From Flavobacterium sp. CYK-55 (GTDB lineage: Bacteria; Bacteroidota; Bacteroidia; Flavobacteriales; Flavobacteriaceae): a stretch of DNA of 64,000 bases. The stretch is from NCBI RefSeq assembly GCF_018413465.1, contig NZ_JAHCDK010000013.1:28544-92543 (forward strand), in the 5' to 3' direction. Below the pieces are notes generated by a model. The model saw nothing but the letters and a program-made list of their open reading frames with translations. It searched no databases and was not told the DNA's origin. The position numbers and the translations under genes are program-made. Shown piece by piece: positions 26,001 to 34,098 of the stretch. Every line of letters starts with the position of its first letter. Within the stretch, counting starts at the first letter, position 1.

Positions 26001-26718
26001 AATCAAAGGTTTTATGCGTAAAAAAATCAGGTTGATCACCCGAGGCCGGCGCAAATTGCGTGATTTTTGGGCCTTTGATAAAAGCTACGTTGTCTTTATA
26101 AGCCGAAACAATTTGGTTGGGATGTTCAGCTGAAGTTTTTTTGATGAGTTGGAACAAAGACGAAGGTTGTTCTTGTCCGTCGATGATAAAAGTTCCGTTG
26201 AAAATTTTATGTCGGCAATGCTCCGAATTGACTTGTGAAAAACCAAAAACCTCAGAATCAGTGAGTGGTCGCCCGAGTTTTTGCGCCAATTGTTCCAGGT
26301 ATTCAACTTCATCCTCGCTGAGTGATAAACCTTCTTGTTGGTTGTATTGAGCGATGTTTTGGATGTGTTGAATAGGTTCTGGCGCAATATCTACCGCAAA
26401 AATATCTTGATTTAACTCAGTATATTTTTGTGAAAGCATTGGGTCAAAAGCCGAATAATCACTCGTTACTTTCTGAAATTCCTCTATGCGGATGATGTCT
26501 AAAATACCCATATTTTGAGTGATTTCAACCGCATTGGTGCTCCATGGCGTAATCATAGCGGCACGTGGGCCAACAAAAAAATCCGCGAGTACGGATTTTT
26601 CTATTTTTTGCGTGTGGCCAAAAAGCCAATTGAGTTGATTGATGTTTGCAGGCGAAAGTTCGTTTTGCGTTTGAACGGCAAAAATAGTGGTGTTTTCGTT
26701 TCCGAAGAAATGAATCAT
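23050..26718 (-). CDS. purL: Phosphoribosylformylglycinamidine synthase (large type)
   Basis: This 1222-residue enzyme performs the fourth step of de novo purine synthesis, making FGAM from FGAR, glutamine and ATP. It is the long single-chain form. An N-terminal PurS-like domain is followed by two PurM-like ATPase halves (SEHCRHKIF; ETHNFPT-EPFNGAATGSGGEIRD; NIPTGKDSLSMKQ) and a C-terminal class I glutaminase (GGFSNSDVLGSAKGWA, nucleophile Cys in VGICNGCQLM, late His-Glu in MMPHIERS). It is transcribed alone from a good promoter, with a CAA-repeat leader and no recognisable purine riboswitch. Confidence 0.97.
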   Translation of the reverse strand: MIHFFGNENTTIFAVQTQNELSPANINQLNWLFGHTQKIEKSVLADFFVGPRAAMITPWSTNAVEITQNMGILDIIRIEEFQKVTSDYSAFDPMLSQKYTELNQDIFAVDIAPEPIQHIQNIAQYNQQEGLSLSEDEVEYLEQLAQKLGRPLTDSEVFGFSQVNSEHCRHKIFNGTFIIDGQEQPSSLFQLIKKTSAEHPNQIVSAYKDNVAFIKGPKITQFAPASGDQPDFFTHKTFDSVLSLKAETHNFPTTVEPFNGAATGSGGEIRDRLAGGQGSLPLAGTAVYMTAYPRLSQNRGYEKNIQARKWLYQTPLDILIKASNGASDFGNKFGQPLISGSLLTFEHQEAGRTLGYDKVIMQAGGIGYGKQEQAQKHQPKKGDKIVVLGGENYRIGMGGAAVSSADTGAFSSGIELNAVQRSNPEMQKRAANAIRALVESDHNPIVSIHDHGAGGHLNCLSELVETTGGIISLDALPVGDPTLSAKEIIGNESQERMGLVIGSEDVNLLKNIADRERAPMYVVGEITDDHRFVFTSEKTTDRPMDFALEDLFGNSPKTIISDQTVHHAYGDITYETSKISQYVLELLKLEAVACKDWLTNKVDRCVGGKVAKQQCAGPLQLPLNNVGVMALDFNSKNGLATSIGHAPLSALIDPVAGSRNAIGEALSNLIWAPIQEGLSGVSLSANWMWACKNKGEDARFYQAVQGCSDFAIELGINIPTGKDSLSMKQKYPDQEVMAPGTVIISAAGHCSDITRVVEPVLQKNGGSIFYINLSQDGFKLGGSSFAQLLNKIGSETPTICDAEYFKRAFHTIQKLISEGQICAGHDIGSGGLITTLLEMCFADHQLGAQINLSNLGESDIVKILFAENIGLVIQPKTDAIFEEALNREGVAHFKIGSVHNTEILELTTNNAALSTIHFSIPEYRDAWFETSYLLDQHQTTNNLAQTRFNNYKNQPLRYHFPEHFTGKLTSHQGAKPKAAVIREKGSNSEREMAHAMYLAGFEVKDVHMTDLISGREDLSDVQFIGAVGGFSNSDVLGSAKGWAGAFLYNEKAKKALDDFMARPDTLSVGICNGCQLMMELELIYPEHKTHGKMKHNLSHKHESIFTSVTIQENHSVMLSTLAGSTLGVWVSHGEGKFSLPYEEQRYHIVGKYGYDAYPANPNGSDYNTAMMCDDTGRHLVMMPHIERSIFSWNWAYYPTDRNDEVSPWLEAFINARKWIENK

Positions 26719-26753
26719 TGTAGTTGAATATTAGTTGTTGTTGTTGTTGCGTG

Positions 26754-26783
26754 CAAAGTTAGCTCAAAATTGACAGCAAACAA
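26754..26783 (-). promoter_or_regulatory. Promoter of purL
   Basis: On the minus strand TTG (26783-26781) is followed after 19 bp by TAACTTTG (26761-26754), matching the Bacteroidota -33/-7 consensus and spacing. The leader to the ATG includes CAACAACAACAACAAC (about 26734-26750), which should be unstructured. Confidence 0.7.
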
Positions 26784-26820
26784 CTAAACTTTATCTACAA
26801 TTGCCTATACTTTTGAACAA

Positions 26821-28407
26821 TTAATCAGGGAAAGCAGCACTTTGATACGCGCCCATATCCGGTGGATTTGACGTGCGCGGATGTCCTAAAATATCAAGCG
26901 GAACCAAGAAGCTTAAACTGCCTTTTTGATAAGCCGGAGAAGTTTCATCAATATTGAGTTTATTGGCATTGACATCAAAGAAATTGGGGTTTTGGTTTTT
27001 GATGTTTCCGTTGCTTTCTTCTCGGATAAAATTATAAGCATTATTATCTTGTAAAGAAGTTCCAGCATCTCTAAATTTTATCAAACAATTTTGGAAATCA
27101 TAATTGAAGGCTACATCGCTGCTATCAAAATCAATATCGTTTAAAAATAATTGAACGTTATTGTTGCCGTATATGATGCAATTATAGAAATTGGCGCGTA
27201 GTAAACCATTAGTAGGTTTGCTGCCATCAGCTTGTTCTTCGTAATTGCTGAGCCAAACCGAAAGCGGATTTGATCCGACCCAATTGTTGTTGAACGTTCC
27301 ATGCTTGAATTGATAATCTCCGCCTAAGCTACAAGCTAATGAGGCTTGCCCCGCTAAATTAATCACCAAGTTTTCTGAAGTAATGGCACCGGCACGCGAG
27401 AGAATTCCATAGTTGGCAGAATTGTAAATTTGCGAGTTGTTGATCTCCAGCGGGCAATTCTCCACCAAAAATCCGAGCATTGAATTTTTAAGCGTTAAAT
27501 GATTGACGCGATTATTCACGCTGCCTTGTCTAAGCCAAATCGTGCCCCATTGTCCGGGCACATCTTCAAACATCGGCTCTAATCGGTCGCCTTCAAAAGT
27601 AACTTCATTTTGTTGCGGATTCGCCGGATCAGTTGAAATGCCTCCGTTGATCTGTAAACTACCGCCCGATTGTACCAAAATACCGGATTCGGCATGAAAA
27701 TATACACGTGCTCCCGGGTCAATCGTTAAAGTCTCACCGCTCGGAACTCCGGCATAACCGTAAATTACGTAAGGTTTGGTGTTGTTGAAATGGAACTCAT
27801 CACCGTTATTGAGATCACTGTGGTCAAGCTCAAAACCATTGATGCGAATTTCATCACCATTGTCATCAGTGTCAATGAGTAAACTTTCCTTTATTCCTTC
27901 GGCATTACGCTTTGGATACAAAAAATAAGCATCTTTAATTAAGGTGACCAGATTGACTTTTTGCTCTTTGCTTCCCGAGTCAAAAACAATGTTGTCTGTA
28001 TGTAAAAATTCTGTTGGATTATTGTTGGCAAGTTCCAAAATATCTGCCGTTGTCTCAATAAAAATATACAAGCTATCTTTGGCCAAAAGCTCAACATTAT
28101 TGAATTTTCGACCATCGCCAACGCCGTTTCCGTCTTCGTCAATCCCTGTCATTCCGTCAACCATCATTCTATATCTTGAGTCAATTTTTTCAAATCGAAT
28201 CGTTGGAATGTTGATGTCATCATTACTATTGTTATAAACTTTTAAAGTGTAAGTACTTGAACCTATTTTGGTAAAAACAGTGTCGAGATATACTGTGTCT
28301 TTTGAAAAACTGAGATTTCCGTTACTCGGAACGGTGTCAAAATCTTTACGACATGAGCTCAAAGAAACCATCAAGGCTACAAAAAGCAAACAAATGAGTT
28401 GACGCAT
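26821..28407 (-). CDS. Beta-helix surface lipoprotein
   Basis: This 528-residue protein has a lipoprotein signal (MRQLICLLFVALMVSLSSC, lipobox LSSC). An N-terminal beta-rich domain (DTVYLDTVFTKIGSSTYTLKVYNNS) is followed by a right-handed beta-helix (about 220-440), shown by GARVYFHAESGILVQSGGSLQINGG, LTLKNSMLGFLVENCPLEINNSQI and NAYNFIREES. It ends DMGAYQSAAFPD, as in polymorphic-outer-membrane-like or pectate-lyase-fold proteins. No catalytic residues can be assigned, so binding or adhesion is as likely as glycan cleavage. The open frame extends 62 codons further, but the ATG at 28407 gives the clean signal peptide. Confidence 0.82.
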   Translation of the reverse strand: MRQLICLLFVALMVSLSSCRKDFDTVPSNGNLSFSKDTVYLDTVFTKIGSSTYTLKVYNNSNDDINIPTIRFEKIDSRYRMMVDGMTGIDEDGNGVGDGRKFNNVELLAKDSLYIFIETTADILELANNNPTEFLHTDNIVFDSGSKEQKVNLVTLIKDAYFLYPKRNAEGIKESLLIDTDDNGDEIRINGFELDHSDLNNGDEFHFNNTKPYVIYGYAGVPSGETLTIDPGARVYFHAESGILVQSGGSLQINGGISTDPANPQQNEVTFEGDRLEPMFEDVPGQWGTIWLRQGSVNNRVNHLTLKNSMLGFLVENCPLEINNSQIYNSANYGILSRAGAITSENLVINLAGQASLACSLGGDYQFKHGTFNNNWVGSNPLSVWLSNYEEQADGSKPTNGLLRANFYNCIIYGNNNVQLFLNDIDFDSSDVAFNYDFQNCLIKFRDAGTSLQDNNAYNFIREESNGNIKNQNPNFFDVNANKLNIDETSPAYQKGSLSFLVPLDILGHPRTSNPPDMGAYQSAAFPD

Positions 28408-28502
28408 TGAAAAGTATTTTGGGTAAAAATAAGTTTTAATTTGCAATATCACACCACAACGAATAAAAAGTAATTTTATGATATCTTTCTGAATTGAGTT
28501 GC

Positions 28503-28531
28503 TTTGAAGATGAACAGAACTTTTAATTTTG
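28503..28531 (+). promoter_or_regulatory. Promoter of the thioesterase-menF operon
   Basis: TTTG (28503-28506) is followed after 17 bp by TAATTTTG (28524-28531). The in-frame TTG at 28529 that gives the longest open frame is part of the -7 element. Confidence 0.65.
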
Positions 28532-28543
28532 CAGCAAAAAAAG

Positions 28544-28972
28544 ATGGCTTTATCACGTGATGAAATGCTTGCCTTGTGTAATTCGTTTGGCAAGAATAGT
28601 TTGATGGAAACCCTACAAATTGAGTTTATTGATGCCGGCGAAGATTTTTTGGTAGCGCAAATGCCCGTAAATTCCAGAGTGCATCAACCGATGGGATTGT
28701 TGCATGGCGGCGCTAGTGTTGCTTTGGCCGAAAGTGTCGGAAGTGCAGCCTCGATGCTCTTTATCAACAACGAACTCAGCGAAGTGCGCGGAATTGAAAT
28801 CGCAGCCAATCATCTTAAAGCCAAACGCGAAGGCATGGTTACCGGAACGGCGCGCATCATCCACAAAGGGCGGAGCATTCACCTCTGGGAAATTAAAATT
28901 ACCGATGAAAAAGGCGATTTGATTTCACTGTGCAAACTCACCAACATGGTTTTACCCAAACGCAAAGCATGA
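28544..28972 (+). CDS. PaaI-type hotdog thioesterase
   Basis: This 142-residue hotdog-fold protein carries the family motif HQPMGLLHGGASVALAES, in which the Glu and the preceding Gly-Gly region form the active site. Next to an isochorismate synthase gene, the probable job is hydrolysis of 1,4-dihydroxy-2-naphthoyl-CoA in menaquinone synthesis; that assignment comes from context. The ATG at 28544 is preferred over the TTG at 28529, which is part of the promoter. Its stop overlaps the start of the next gene in ATGA, so the two are translationally coupled. Confidence 0.85.
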   Translation: MALSRDEMLALCNSFGKNSLMETLQIEFIDAGEDFLVAQMPVNSRVHQPMGLLHGGASVALAESVGSAASMLFINNELSEVRGIEIAANHLKAKREGMVTGTARIIHKGRSIHLWEIKITDEKGDLISLCKLTNMVLPKRKA

Positions 28973-30033
28973 ATCAACTCACCTCGCTAATCAATCAACT
29001 CAAAAAACAGCAAGAGCAGTTGCTTCCGTTTGTGGTTTATCGCAAGCCGCAAAGCCAAAAAATTCAAGCGCTTTTACAGCGAGATGATGTTTTGTATACG
29101 GTTGATGATTTTTCAGAATCAGGATTTGTCTTGGCGCCGTTTTGTGGAACTCCGGTTTTGATTCCGACTGAAAAAGCTTCTTTGGTCCAAGAAGATTGTT
29201 CCGTTTTGAATCATCATACAACTTCAGAAATTGATTCATTAGCCCAAGATGAATCGCAAGTTATTCACGAACAACTCGTGCAAAAAGGCATTGAAGCGAT
29301 ACATTCAAATCAATTTGACAAAGTAGTTTTGTCTCGTTCAGAAACACTTGAAATCAAACATTTTGACTGGGCTGAAGTTTTTTTGCGCATGGTTGATTTA
29401 TATCCGACGGCTTTTGCTTATTGCTTTTATCATCCAAAAGTAGGGATGTGGCTCGGCGCTTTTGCAGAACAACTGGTTCATTTTTCAAAGGGTCAATTGA
29501 CCACCATGTCAGTAGCCGGAACACAATTGATACAAGCGCAGCAGCAGCCTTTTTGGGGTGAGAAAGAAAAGCAAGAGCAACAATTTGTAACCGATTTTAT
29601 CTTGGATGGATTAAAAAAATATACCACTCATATAGAACATTCAGCGCCTTATTCAATTCAGGCCGGAAAATTATGGCACCTTCGCACCGATATTCAAGCG
29701 AAAGCCGAAGAAGATCAACTCAAAAACATTATAAATTTTTTGCATCCAACACCGGCGGTTTGCGGTTTCCCGAAAGTCGAAGCCCGAAGTTTTATTCTGG
29801 AAAATGAAGGCTATGACCGCGGGTATTATTCAGGATTTTTAGGAGAACTCAACTGGGATGATTCAACTGATTTATTCGTGAATTTGCGTTGTCTGCAAGT
29901 GGTTGTATCGCCCTTGAATCCATCAACAAAAGTCATATTGTATGTGGGCGGCGGCATCACGCGCGATAGTCAGCCGCAAAAAGAATGGCTTGAAACCGTT
30001 CACAAAGCGCAAACCATGAAAATGGTATTGTAG
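28969..30033 (+). CDS. menF: Isochorismate synthase (chorismate-binding enzyme)
   Basis: This 354-residue chorismate-utilising enzyme converts chorismate to isochorismate, the entry to menaquinone. Motifs include KVVLSRSETLEI, MSVAGTQLI, HPTPAVCGFPK, the LFVNLRCLQV strand and the C-terminal YVGGGITRDSQPQKEWLE with metal-binding Glu. It lacks the TrpE or PabB N-terminal signatures, which favours MenF over anthranilate or PABA synthases. The ATG at 28969 overlaps the thioesterase stop (ATGA). menD, which might be expected next, is not in the window; bshB1 follows from its own promoter. Confidence 0.87.
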   Translation: MNQLTSLINQLKKQQEQLLPFVVYRKPQSQKIQALLQRDDVLYTVDDFSESGFVLAPFCGTPVLIPTEKASLVQEDCSVLNHHTTSEIDSLAQDESQVIHEQLVQKGIEAIHSNQFDKVVLSRSETLEIKHFDWAEVFLRMVDLYPTAFAYCFYHPKVGMWLGAFAEQLVHFSKGQLTTMSVAGTQLIQAQQQPFWGEKEKQEQQFVTDFILDGLKKYTTHIEHSAPYSIQAGKLWHLRTDIQAKAEEDQLKNIINFLHPTPAVCGFPKVEARSFILENEGYDRGYYSGFLGELNWDDSTDLFVNLRCLQVVVSPLNPSTKVILYVGGGITRDSQPQKEWLETVHKAQTMKMVL

Positions 30034-30040
30034 GATTCTT

Positions 30041-30048
30041 TATTTTTG
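30041..30048 (+). promoter_or_regulatory. -7 element of bshB1
   Basis: TATTTTTG matches TAnnTTTG, 15 bp before the chosen ATG at 30064. The TTG at 30046, an apparent alternative start, is the end of this element. Confidence 0.55.
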
Positions 30049-30063
30049 AACCAAATTTTTGAA

Positions 30064-30780
30064 ATGAAACTAGATATTTTAGCCTTTGGAGCGCATCCGG
30101 ATGATGTTGAATTGGGGTGCGGCGGAACCATTGCCAAAGAAGTAGCTTTGGGTAAAAAAGTGGGCATTGTTGATTTGACGCGTGGCGAATTAGGAACCCG
30201 CGGAACCGCTGAATTGCGCGATCAAGAAGCCATGGCAGCCGCTCAGATTTTGGGTGTGGCCGTGCGCGAAAACTTGCAGATGCGCGATGGTTTTTTTGTC
30301 AATGATGAGCAACATCAGTTAGAAGTGATTCGACTGATTCGGAAATATCGTCCTGAGATTGTGCTCTGCAATGCCATTGATGACCGACATATCGATCACG
30401 CCAAAGGGAGCAAATTGGTTTCTGATGCATGTTTTTTGTCGGGTTTGATTAAAGTTGAAACTACAGACAATGGTCAAAATCAATCAGCTTGGCGCCCGAA
30501 ACAAGTCTATCATTATATTCAATGGAAAAATATTGAGCCAGATTTTGTGGTGGATATTTCCGGATTTAACGATCAGAAAGTCGAAGCTATTTTGGCTTAT
30601 GGTTCGCAATTTTACAATCCGAATAGCGCTGAACCTGTAACGCCGATTGCCACCAAAAACTTTCTCGAAAGCTTGAGTTATCGCGCCCAAGACCTCGGAA
30701 GACTCATCGGAACCGATTATGCTGAAGGCTTTACTAAAGAGAGGTATTTGGCCGTCAATAGTTTAGCAGATTTGCTGTAA
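30064..30780 (+). CDS. bshB1: N-acetylglucosaminyl-malate deacetylase (bacillithiol)
   Basis: This 238-residue LmbE-type zinc deacetylase removes acetate from N-acetylglucosaminyl malate, the second step of bacillithiol synthesis. The zinc site is AHPDDVELGCGGT near the N-terminus, with the later His in DDRHIDHAKG. VDLTRGELGTRGTAELRDQEA is characteristic of BshB1. Bacillithiol is the main low-molecular-weight thiol in many Bacteroidota. The start at 30064 (MKLDILAFGAHPDD) matches family N-termini. It lies between menF and tRNA-His and is probably monocistronic. Confidence 0.92.
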   Translation: MKLDILAFGAHPDDVELGCGGTIAKEVALGKKVGIVDLTRGELGTRGTAELRDQEAMAAAQILGVAVRENLQMRDGFFVNDEQHQLEVIRLIRKYRPEIVLCNAIDDRHIDHAKGSKLVSDACFLSGLIKVETTDNGQNQSAWRPKQVYHYIQWKNIEPDFVVDISGFNDQKVEAILAYGSQFYNPNSAEPVTPIATKNFLESLSYRAQDLGRLIGTDYAEGFTKERYLAVNSLADLL

Positions 30781-30796
30781 TTTTTTAAATTATTTC

Positions 30797-30827
30797 TTTG
30801 CAAAATAAAACTTTTACAATACATTTG
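30797..30827 (+). promoter_or_regulatory. Promoter of tRNA-His
   Basis: TTTG (30797-30800) is followed after 19 bp by TACATTTG (30820-30827), the best-spaced -33/-7 pair in the window. It ends 14 bp before the tRNA. Confidence 0.75.
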
Positions 30828-30840
30828 CGCACGTCTAAAT

Positions 30841-30915
30841 GGTGGTTGTAGCTCAGCTGGTTAGAGTAGCGGTTTGTGGTGCCGCGGGTCGCCGGTTCGA
30901 ACCCGGTCAGCCACC
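30841..30915 (+). tRNA. tRNA-His (GTG)
   Basis: The cloverleaf folds with acceptor GTGGTTG / CAGCCAC, D-arm GCTCAGCTGGTTAGAGT, anticodon stem GCGGT / GCCGC around the loop TTGTGGT (anticodon GTG) and T-arm GCCGGTTCGAACCCGGT. The encoded extra G at 30841 can pair with discriminator C at 30915, the histidine identity element. The next three bases read CAA, so CCA does not appear to be encoded. Confidence 0.96.
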
Positions 30916-30921
30916 CAAAAC

Positions 30922-30952
30922 AAAAGCCTCGGAATATACCGAGGCTTTTTTG
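30922..30952. terminator. Terminator after tRNA-His, usable from both strands
   Basis: AAAAGCCTCGG-aatata-CCGAGGCTTTT forms an 11-bp stem flanked by A and T runs, so it can stop transcription of tRNA-His (+) and of the convergent hydrolase gene (-). Confidence 0.88.
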
Positions 30953-30972
30953 TTTCTATAGTTTGGTAAAGA

Positions 30973-31905
30973 TTACTTCTTTTTAAACTGATTTTTTAAA
31001 AAATTCAAAAATAAAGTTTGTTGGTCAATAAACACATTGTGCGACGCTTCCGGAACGTAGTAAACGTTTTTAGCGCCAATAATGGCTTCGAGTGTTTTGA
31101 CTTGTTCGGGTGAGAATAAACCGTCTTCTTGACCGTAAATTCCGTAAACCTTAACCTGATTGGCCAACAAAGTATGCAGATTTTTAGTGATATCAATTGA
31201 AGTGTATTTTTGAGATTTAAGATAACCGCGTGGTGCTTCAGGATTCATTTCGGTCATATATCTAAAATCAGGATTCTTGGCCGCTTCAGCGTATATTTTT
31301 TTGGCTTCATTACTCATATGCTTTGGAGTGTAAAATCCGTTGAGCATAGCGTGAGCAAAAGTATAAGTGGCATATTCTTCAAAAAGTGGATCCATTTTTT
31401 CAATCTTATCCAACCAAGCTAAATTGGTTTTGTCATTATTGGCTTGATAGATTTTTCGCGATGAATTTAAAATGGTTTTAAATGTTTGCTGAATATCAAC
31501 CGGCGCATCAATCAATACTACTGAACTCACTTTTTGAGGGTTTTTCTCAGCAAACAAAGTCGCCACGACTCCACCAAAACTGTGTCCCAATAAAGTGGCA
31601 CTTGTCAATTGGTATTTGTTGTACAAGGCATTGAGATCTTCAAATATTTCAGAAAAAACGTATTTTGATTTGAGCTCGCCAGATTTTCCTTCGCCGCGTC
31701 GGTCATAAACAACCACATAAAAGCCTTGGTCGGCCAGTTTTTGTGCTGTGGTAATTTCAAAACCGGCACTGCTGTAACCTGGGCCGCCGTGCAAGAAAAT
31801 CATCGCTGGGTTTTTGGCATCGCCATAAGCTTTACTATACAAGTCTTGTGCTTTTGCGGTAGCAATACAAACAAACAAATTAAAAAGGATGACTATTTTT
31901 TTCAT
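30973..31905 (-). CDS. Exported alpha/beta hydrolase, prolyl-aminopeptidase-like
   Basis: This 310-residue protein has a signal peptide (MKKIVILFNLFVCIATAKAQ). The alpha/beta-hydrolase elements are the oxyanion loop FLHGGPGYSS, YDRRGEGKS, nucleophile Ser in LGHSFGGVVA, Asp in YGIYGQEDGLF and a late His in EASHNVF. HGGPG with YDRRG is the pattern of proline iminopeptidases, so a periplasmic peptidase is likely, though esterases share it. It starts 2 bp after the stop of the M28 peptidase gene; together they look like a small peptide-utilisation operon. Confidence 0.85.
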   Translation of the reverse strand: MKKIVILFNLFVCIATAKAQDLYSKAYGDAKNPAMIFLHGGPGYSSAGFEITTAQKLADQGFYVVVYDRRGEGKSGELKSKYVFSEIFEDLNALYNKYQLTSATLLGHSFGGVVATLFAEKNPQKVSSVVLIDAPVDIQQTFKTILNSSRKIYQANNDKTNLAWLDKIEKMDPLFEEYATYTFAHAMLNGFYTPKHMSNEAKKIYAEAAKNPDFRYMTEMNPEAPRGYLKSQKYTSIDITKNLHTLLANQVKVYGIYGQEDGLFSPEQVKTLEAIIGAKNVYYVPEASHNVFIDQQTLFLNFLKNQFKKK

Positions 31906-31907
31906 AA

Positions 31908-32918
31908 TTATTTTCCGTCTTTATCAACGATTAAACGTTTTGGTCTGTTGGCTACTTCCCAAGCAATGGCAAAGGCATATTGGGCACGTTTGGTCAGCGC
32001 ATCAAATTCTATTTTATCAACATCATCACCGGGTTTGTGATAATCGGCATGGGTTCCGCTGAATAAAAACACTGACGGGATTCCATTTTTTGCAAAATTA
32101 TAATGGTCTGATCTATAGTAAAATCGGTTGGGATCTTGCCGATCGTTGTATTTGTAATCAAGCTTGAGTTTGGTGAATTTTTTATTAGCGCTTTCGCAGA
32201 TGTTGTGCAGGTCGGTTGATAAATAATCAGACCCAATTACATAAACATATTTATTGCTGTTGTTGTGAAATTCGTCATGGCGTCCGATCATATCAATGTT
32301 GACATCGCATACCGTATGAGCAAGCGGAAAAAGCGGGTTTTCAGAATAGTAACGCGATCCGTGTAAGCCGTGCTCTTCACCAGTTACGTGCAGAATAAGC
32401 ACCGAACGTTTTGGGCCGTGACCTTCTTTTTTGGCTTGGGCAAAGGCACGTGCAATTTCAACCAACGAAACAGTTCCTGTACCATCATCATCTGCACCGT
32501 TATAGATTTCTCCGTTTTTAATACCAACATGATCGTAATGTGCCGAGATTACTACAACTTCATCTGGTTTTTCAGAGCCTTCAATAAATGCCCAAATGTT
32601 TTCAGAGTCAGATAAGTTTTCTTTGTATTTCGCATTTAAATATGCAGCCGGAATAGGTTGGTAGTAACCATCAGCGCCTGTCGGATAAGGAATTTGACTG
32701 TTTTTGTATTGTTCAATCAAGTAACGGCCGGCTTTTTTCTGGCCTTCACTTCCGGTTTCGCGACCTTCCATTTCGTCAGATGCAACTACTGTCAAAAGCG
32801 TCTTGAGCTCCTCGGCTGTAATGGTTTGCATGTATTTTCGCTCTAATTGAGCTTTGTCATTTTTGGCGGCACATCCCAACAGTAAAACCGCACTTAAACT
32901 CAAAAGTAACTTTTTCAT
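31908..32918 (-). CDS. M28-family zinc aminopeptidase, lipoprotein
   Basis: This 336-residue protein has a lipoprotein signal (MKKLLLSLSAVLLLGC). The co-catalytic zinc ligands of family M28 are seen in VVISAHYDHVG, GADDDGTGT, VTGEEHGLHGS, NIDMIGRHD and a late SGTHADYHKPGDD His. It is predicted to trim amino acids from peptides in the periplasm or at the outer membrane. It lies 2 bp upstream of the alpha/beta-hydrolase gene, with which it is surely co-transcribed, and 6 bp downstream of a DUF3667 gene. Confidence 0.92.
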   Translation of the reverse strand: MKKLLLSLSAVLLLGCAAKNDKAQLERKYMQTITAEELKTLLTVVASDEMEGRETGSEGQKKAGRYLIEQYKNSQIPYPTGADGYYQPIPAAYLNAKYKENLSDSENIWAFIEGSEKPDEVVVISAHYDHVGIKNGEIYNGADDDGTGTVSLVEIARAFAQAKKEGHGPKRSVLILHVTGEEHGLHGSRYYSENPLFPLAHTVCDVNIDMIGRHDEFHNNSNKYVYVIGSDYLSTDLHNICESANKKFTKLKLDYKYNDRQDPNRFYYRSDHYNFAKNGIPSVFLFSGTHADYHKPGDDVDKIEFDALTKRAQYAFAIAWEVANRPKRLIVDKDGK

Positions 32919-32924
32919 AGGCTT

Positions 32925-34007
32925 TTATTCAAGGTTAATAAAGGTATAAATCATAAAAACAAGCAATATAATGATGATGAAAATCGAGTTGATAAAGAAC
33001 AACATGGTACTTTTTAAGAACGACTTGATTCTCGATTCTCCATAAAAGCGATGATGTGCCGGAAAGAAGTAGTAAAACATCCACAGAAAACCGACCAGAT
33101 ATATGACTGATATTATTCCGTCGGCATATTCTCCTAATGCGACTGAAAATAATCGATTAATCATAAAAAGCAACAGAACAATCAGCAATAAAAATGAAAA
33201 ATAATGCAGTGTAAAAATACCGTGATCAAAGTAATACCAGCGTTTTTTGTTGTGAAATAGCCATAAGAAAAGTGCAAAAATCGGCATGTAAATAAATAGC
33301 ACTTTCGGAAAATTATGTATGAACGATTCTTTGAATTTATGAGCAATTTCTTCTCCGGTATTGTTCTCATTCACCAATTGCGCTTTGCGGGCAATTTTAT
33401 ATTCAAAATCAGACATTTCATCTTCGCCTTTGCCGTATTTGTATAGTGAATCAATTTCTTCAACAGAGTTGTATCCAAAATTCATAAAGCTTTTTTTGGC
33501 TATTTTATTTGAGGCGATGACAATTTCTTTTTTGATAGAATCAGCCTCTTTTTGATTGATAGCGCCCATTTTGAGCATTTGCTCTACTTTTTTTGCCCGA
33601 CGCTGATAGTCGGCATTTTTTTCTTGTTCAATGGCTTTCTTACCTTCTTCATTGATTTTAATCAGGCTTTTTTCATTTTTACTTTCAGGATTCGGAATGA
33701 TTGTAAAACCCAAAAAAGTCACAAAACTGATGAAGATGTACAACCGAACCGGAGCTAAATAAGACAACCGTTTACCCGATAAATACTCTTTGGTGAGTGC
33801 AGCTGGTTTGAACATTAGGTTTTTGATGGTGCGCCAAAACGCATTTTCATAATGTGTCAAATCTTCAAAGAAATGAACAAAGAGTTCATGAAATGTCTTT
33901 CTGCTATCAATATTTTCTTGACCGCAATTCGGGCAAAATCGTTCTTGAACTACATGACGACAGTTCAAACAAGTTTTATCGGTGCGCAACGGATTTTTGT
34001 GGCTCAT
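32925..34007 (-). CDS. DUF3667 membrane protein, long form
   Basis: This 360-residue paralogue of the protein at 19846-20610 has the N-terminal zinc ribbon CLNCRHVVQERFCPNCGQ and the TFHELFVHFFEDLTHYENAFWR / LMFKPAALTKEYLSGKRLSYLAPVRLYIF signature. Unlike the short form it carries a charged, helical insertion of about 110 residues (about 120-235; KNEKSLIKINEEGKKAIEQ onwards) between helices. Four helices follow at the C-terminus. Function unknown. It is the first gene of a three-gene minus-strand unit with two exported peptidases, which hints at an envelope role. Confidence 0.82.
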   Translation of the reverse strand: MSHKNPLRTDKTCLNCRHVVQERFCPNCGQENIDSRKTFHELFVHFFEDLTHYENAFWRTIKNLMFKPAALTKEYLSGKRLSYLAPVRLYIFISFVTFLGFTIIPNPESKNEKSLIKINEEGKKAIEQEKNADYQRRAKKVEQMLKMGAINQKEADSIKKEIVIASNKIAKKSFMNFGYNSVEEIDSLYKYGKGEDEMSDFEYKIARKAQLVNENNTGEEIAHKFKESFIHNFPKVLFIYMPIFALFLWLFHNKKRWYYFDHGIFTLHYFSFLLLIVLLLFMINRLFSVALGEYADGIISVIYLVGFLWMFYYFFPAHHRFYGESRIKSFLKSTMLFFINSIFIIIILLVFMIYTFINLE

Positions 34008-34098
34008 AAAGCTTAGTAAATTAGCTCGATAAAAGTATAAATTAAATTTTTATTTGACGCTAAATTCCTAACTTGGGCAATTATTTAAATTGTGCATT

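Noticed and set aside
26734..26818. Purine riboswitch upstream of purL
   Set aside because: The leader is under 50 nt and lacks any three-way-junction pattern; a -33/-7 promoter and a CAA run account for it.
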